From Chromera velia (taxonomy: Eukaryota; Sar; Chromeraceae), in the NCBI GenBank assembly GCA_018398765.1, contig JAHBMJ010002019.1, positions 5,539-23,838 on the forward strand: a stretch of 18,300 bases of DNA, read 5' to 3'. Below, one piece after another: positions 16,532 through 18,300 of this stretch. The position numbers and the translations under genes were made by a program. The notes below the pieces were generated by a model. It was not told the DNA's origin. It saw only the letters and a program-made list of their open reading frames with translations, and made no database searches. How positions within the stretch are numbered: the stretch's first letter is position 1; each line of letters opens with the position of its first letter.

Positions 16532-17809
16532 ATTATATTACTTTTGAAGTGAGTAACTAGTGAATAAATATATTTTATGATTAAACACCTTTAGAAAAAA
16601 TTAAGAATGAAATGTTTTATTGTATTTTAATTCATATGATTAGTAACAAGTTTTTCTCCTATGAAATCTTAAAGTTCAAAAAAAAAAAAATTGAAGTCTA
16701 AACTTACTCTAAAGTTTATAGGGGTGGGCTTTATTATTTAAAAAATTTATAGATCACACCTATAGAGCCATTTGTTACGCTTTGTATGGCCAACCGACGC
16801 TATCTATAGGACGCTATGCAGATTGCAGTCTCCGACACCTAGGTGAACATGCAGGTCCGCCAGGCATACTGCACTACGTAGCCTTAGATACTGCATGGCA
16901 GTGCATGCTGAAAGACTTTTGAATGAATCGCTTTCCCAAGCCTTCCATCGCGTTCGAGATCTAGTTCGAGATCAATTTGCCGACGAACCATGCAGACTCC
17001 CACCCTGATGCTGTCAAAATTCCAAAAAAAGCAAAATTCAAAAAGATGCCAAAGCATGCACGCAGCTAGCCACCCCAAAAGCTGGGCAGACAGAACACAG
17101 CTAGGTCGCCTCGAGCACCCCACAAACAACTCGTGCACGACCCTTCATACATGCGAGCATGCATGCAGACTTTCTTTCGATGGTATGTATCAATAAAAAG
17201 TCACAGCCAATACAGCCATGCAGCCTCAAACGAAGAGTCCACAGCATTGTAGGAAGGAAGCAAGTCATCAGGATCCCGACGTTCAACAAGTTTCCGGCAT
17301 GATGCAACGTTATCAGCACGCGTGCAGAAGCCGGGCCCACACCAGACAGACAGACAGACCCAAAAGGAACACAGAAAAGAGAGCGATCTTCCGACAAATT
17401 AGGCCGCCGCAGGGGGCGACAATTCCGAGTCGGTACCAACATTTACAGACAGAGAAAACACGGGAATCCATGCAGGTACGCAGCGCGGCAGCCTGCACAT
17501 CCAACAATTAAGCGTTGAAGGGGAAAGAGAGAAAGCGTCGATCGATCGAGGGGAGGGACACGAACGCCAAGACAGAAGAGAGGCGGTCAGGTAGGCAGAA
17601 GCAGGATGAAGAGAAGAACGATTTGATACTACAAATCCTCTCCAGCGGGCTCCCTGCGACAGCTGAAAGTCCTGTCAGCACAGAAGATCGACAAGAAAGA
17701 TCCCCCCAACCAAACTCTCTGTCGTACTTGCTGCCTCTCTCGATCGTCTTTCATCTTGGAACGATCAATGAATGTCCCCTCGTTCAAGAACAGTTCTTTC
17801 CTCGTTCGT

Positions 17810-18034
17810 TTACTTGGCGATGTAGGGGAACTCGGTGGAGCCTCCGAGGTAGTGCTGGGCAAGGAGGGCGAGGGTGCCAACCATAGCGAGACGGCCGTTG
17901 TTGAGTTCCTTGTTTCTGAGGTCACGGTACTCCTCGGGATCCTCGGGCTTGCCGTAGGTGATTCCCTGTGCGCACTCATCAGGGTCGGTCTGCTTGTAGA
18001 ACCCCTGGTCCATCAGGGCAACGAAGAGGGCAAC
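17810..18034 (-). CDS. Light-harvesting chlorophyll-binding protein, last exon (partial)
   Basis: The exon begins in phase 0 after the acceptor GTGCAG (AG at 18036-18035), which follows a long pyrimidine tract and ends in TAA at 17812-17810: 74 codons. It encodes the third membrane helix of an LHC protein with the signature [21 protein letters not shown]. The Glu and Asn there bind chlorophyll and the Arg pairs with a Glu of helix 1. Before it is the acidic loop ([14 protein letters not shown]) usual in this position, and after it a short C-terminal tail ending FPYIAK. The sequence style fits the red-lineage FCP/Lhcf-Lhcr group, which acts in the plastid thylakoid. The plastid-targeting region and helices 1-2 lie beyond the window. 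The stop is TAA and there is no in-frame TAG. Confidence 0.9.
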   Translation of the reverse strand, partial: VALFVALMDQGFYKQTDPDECAQGITYGKPEDPEEYRDLRNKELNNGRLAMVGTLALLAQHYLGGSTEFPYIAK

Positions 18035-18300
18035 CTGCACAGGTCAGGAGGGAGGGACACGGCGGCATGACTCGGAGAACTTCACCATCATATGAAGTGA
18101 AAATTCCGCGGAGTGCGACTGAAGACTGCATGGAGCGAAGGAGCAGAGTTGAAGAGGAGATGGAATCCAAACATTCGTGGAAACGTTAAGACCTGGGACA
18201 GAAACTTGGTGAAAAGCGCAGAAGCAAAACAGACCGCCAAAAGGCCAAAAACAAAAGCAATGACTCAAGAACCCCCACCCCCTTCCCACCCTTCGTGTGG
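18035..18300 (-). other. Probable intron of the LHC gene
   Basis: The sequence directly upstream of the LHC exon ends in a good acceptor with pyrimidine tract (on the minus strand CCCTCCCTCCTGAC, then TGTGCAG). No further LHC-like coding appears up to the window edge, so the upstream exon lies outside. Confidence 0.6.

Larger units (their letters stand above)
15911..17809. other. Long stretch without a convincing gene
   Basis: 15911-16230 has mixed composition. 16230-16760 is strongly AT-rich with poly-A/T runs (near 16440 and 16680), a G/C hairpin at 16468-16482 and a small palindromic repeat at 16505-16531. From about 16780 composition returns to normal, with GCATGC words (one TGCATGCA at 17160-17167) and a CAGA run near 17346. 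The last 300 bases before 17810 would be the 3' untranslated region and downstream DNA of the LHC gene. Open frames here are short and lack recognisable domains. Confidence 0.5.

Noticed and set aside
1-18300. tRNA, rRNA or other structured RNA genes
   Set aside because: I saw no B-box/A-box pair with a cloverleaf and no rRNA-like stretch, although a proper covariance search could find short ones.

Overview
This window looks like nuclear DNA of a photosynthetic eukaryote. At the right edge is the last exon of a red-lineage (FCP/LHC-type) light-harvesting protein, ended by TAA and preceded by a pyrimidine-rich GT-AG acceptor. The left part holds an intron-containing tubulin-tyrosine-ligase family gene. 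Short exons, long simple-repeat introns, abundant transposons and repeated TGCATGCA octamers (an ApiAP2-type site in Apicomplexa) would fit a chromerid alga such as Chromera velia. That species call is inference, not something read directly from the sequence.

Layout. 1-650: no firm gene. 650-1636 (minus): pieces of a small secreted protein gene with a clear signal peptide, exon joins unresolved. 1857-4004 and possibly beyond (minus): tubulin-tyrosine-ligase-like gene in several exons, with (CA)n and large (TA)n/(GAAA)n microsatellites in or upstream of its introns and one in-frame TAA. 4300-5680: no firm gene. 5684-11666 (minus): a full-length but decayed Ty1/copia retrotransposon with two LTRs, a matching target-site duplication, gag, protease, integrase, reverse transcriptase and RNase H. 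12421-14382: a hAT DNA transposon with exact 23-bp terminal inverted repeats and an exact 8-bp target-site duplication. It carries a truncated BED-finger transposase and a 498-bp internal direct duplication that ends exactly at an N. 14741-15910 (plus): a 390-codon BED-finger frame interrupted only by TAG codons. 15911-17809: AT-rich to mixed DNA without a convincing gene. 17810-18034 (minus): LHC terminal exon.

The middle of the window (5.7-16 kb) is therefore a transposon-rich block between two host genes. The most interesting observation is that stop codons inside otherwise continuous frames of two unrelated elements are almost all TAG: six TAG and one TGA in the copia element, five TAG and no TAA or TGA in the BED frame. 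This may be simple decay by C-to-T change at CAG codons, since the two LTRs differ by 15 substitutions that are all transitions. It may also mean that UAG is read through or is a sense codon for these elements.
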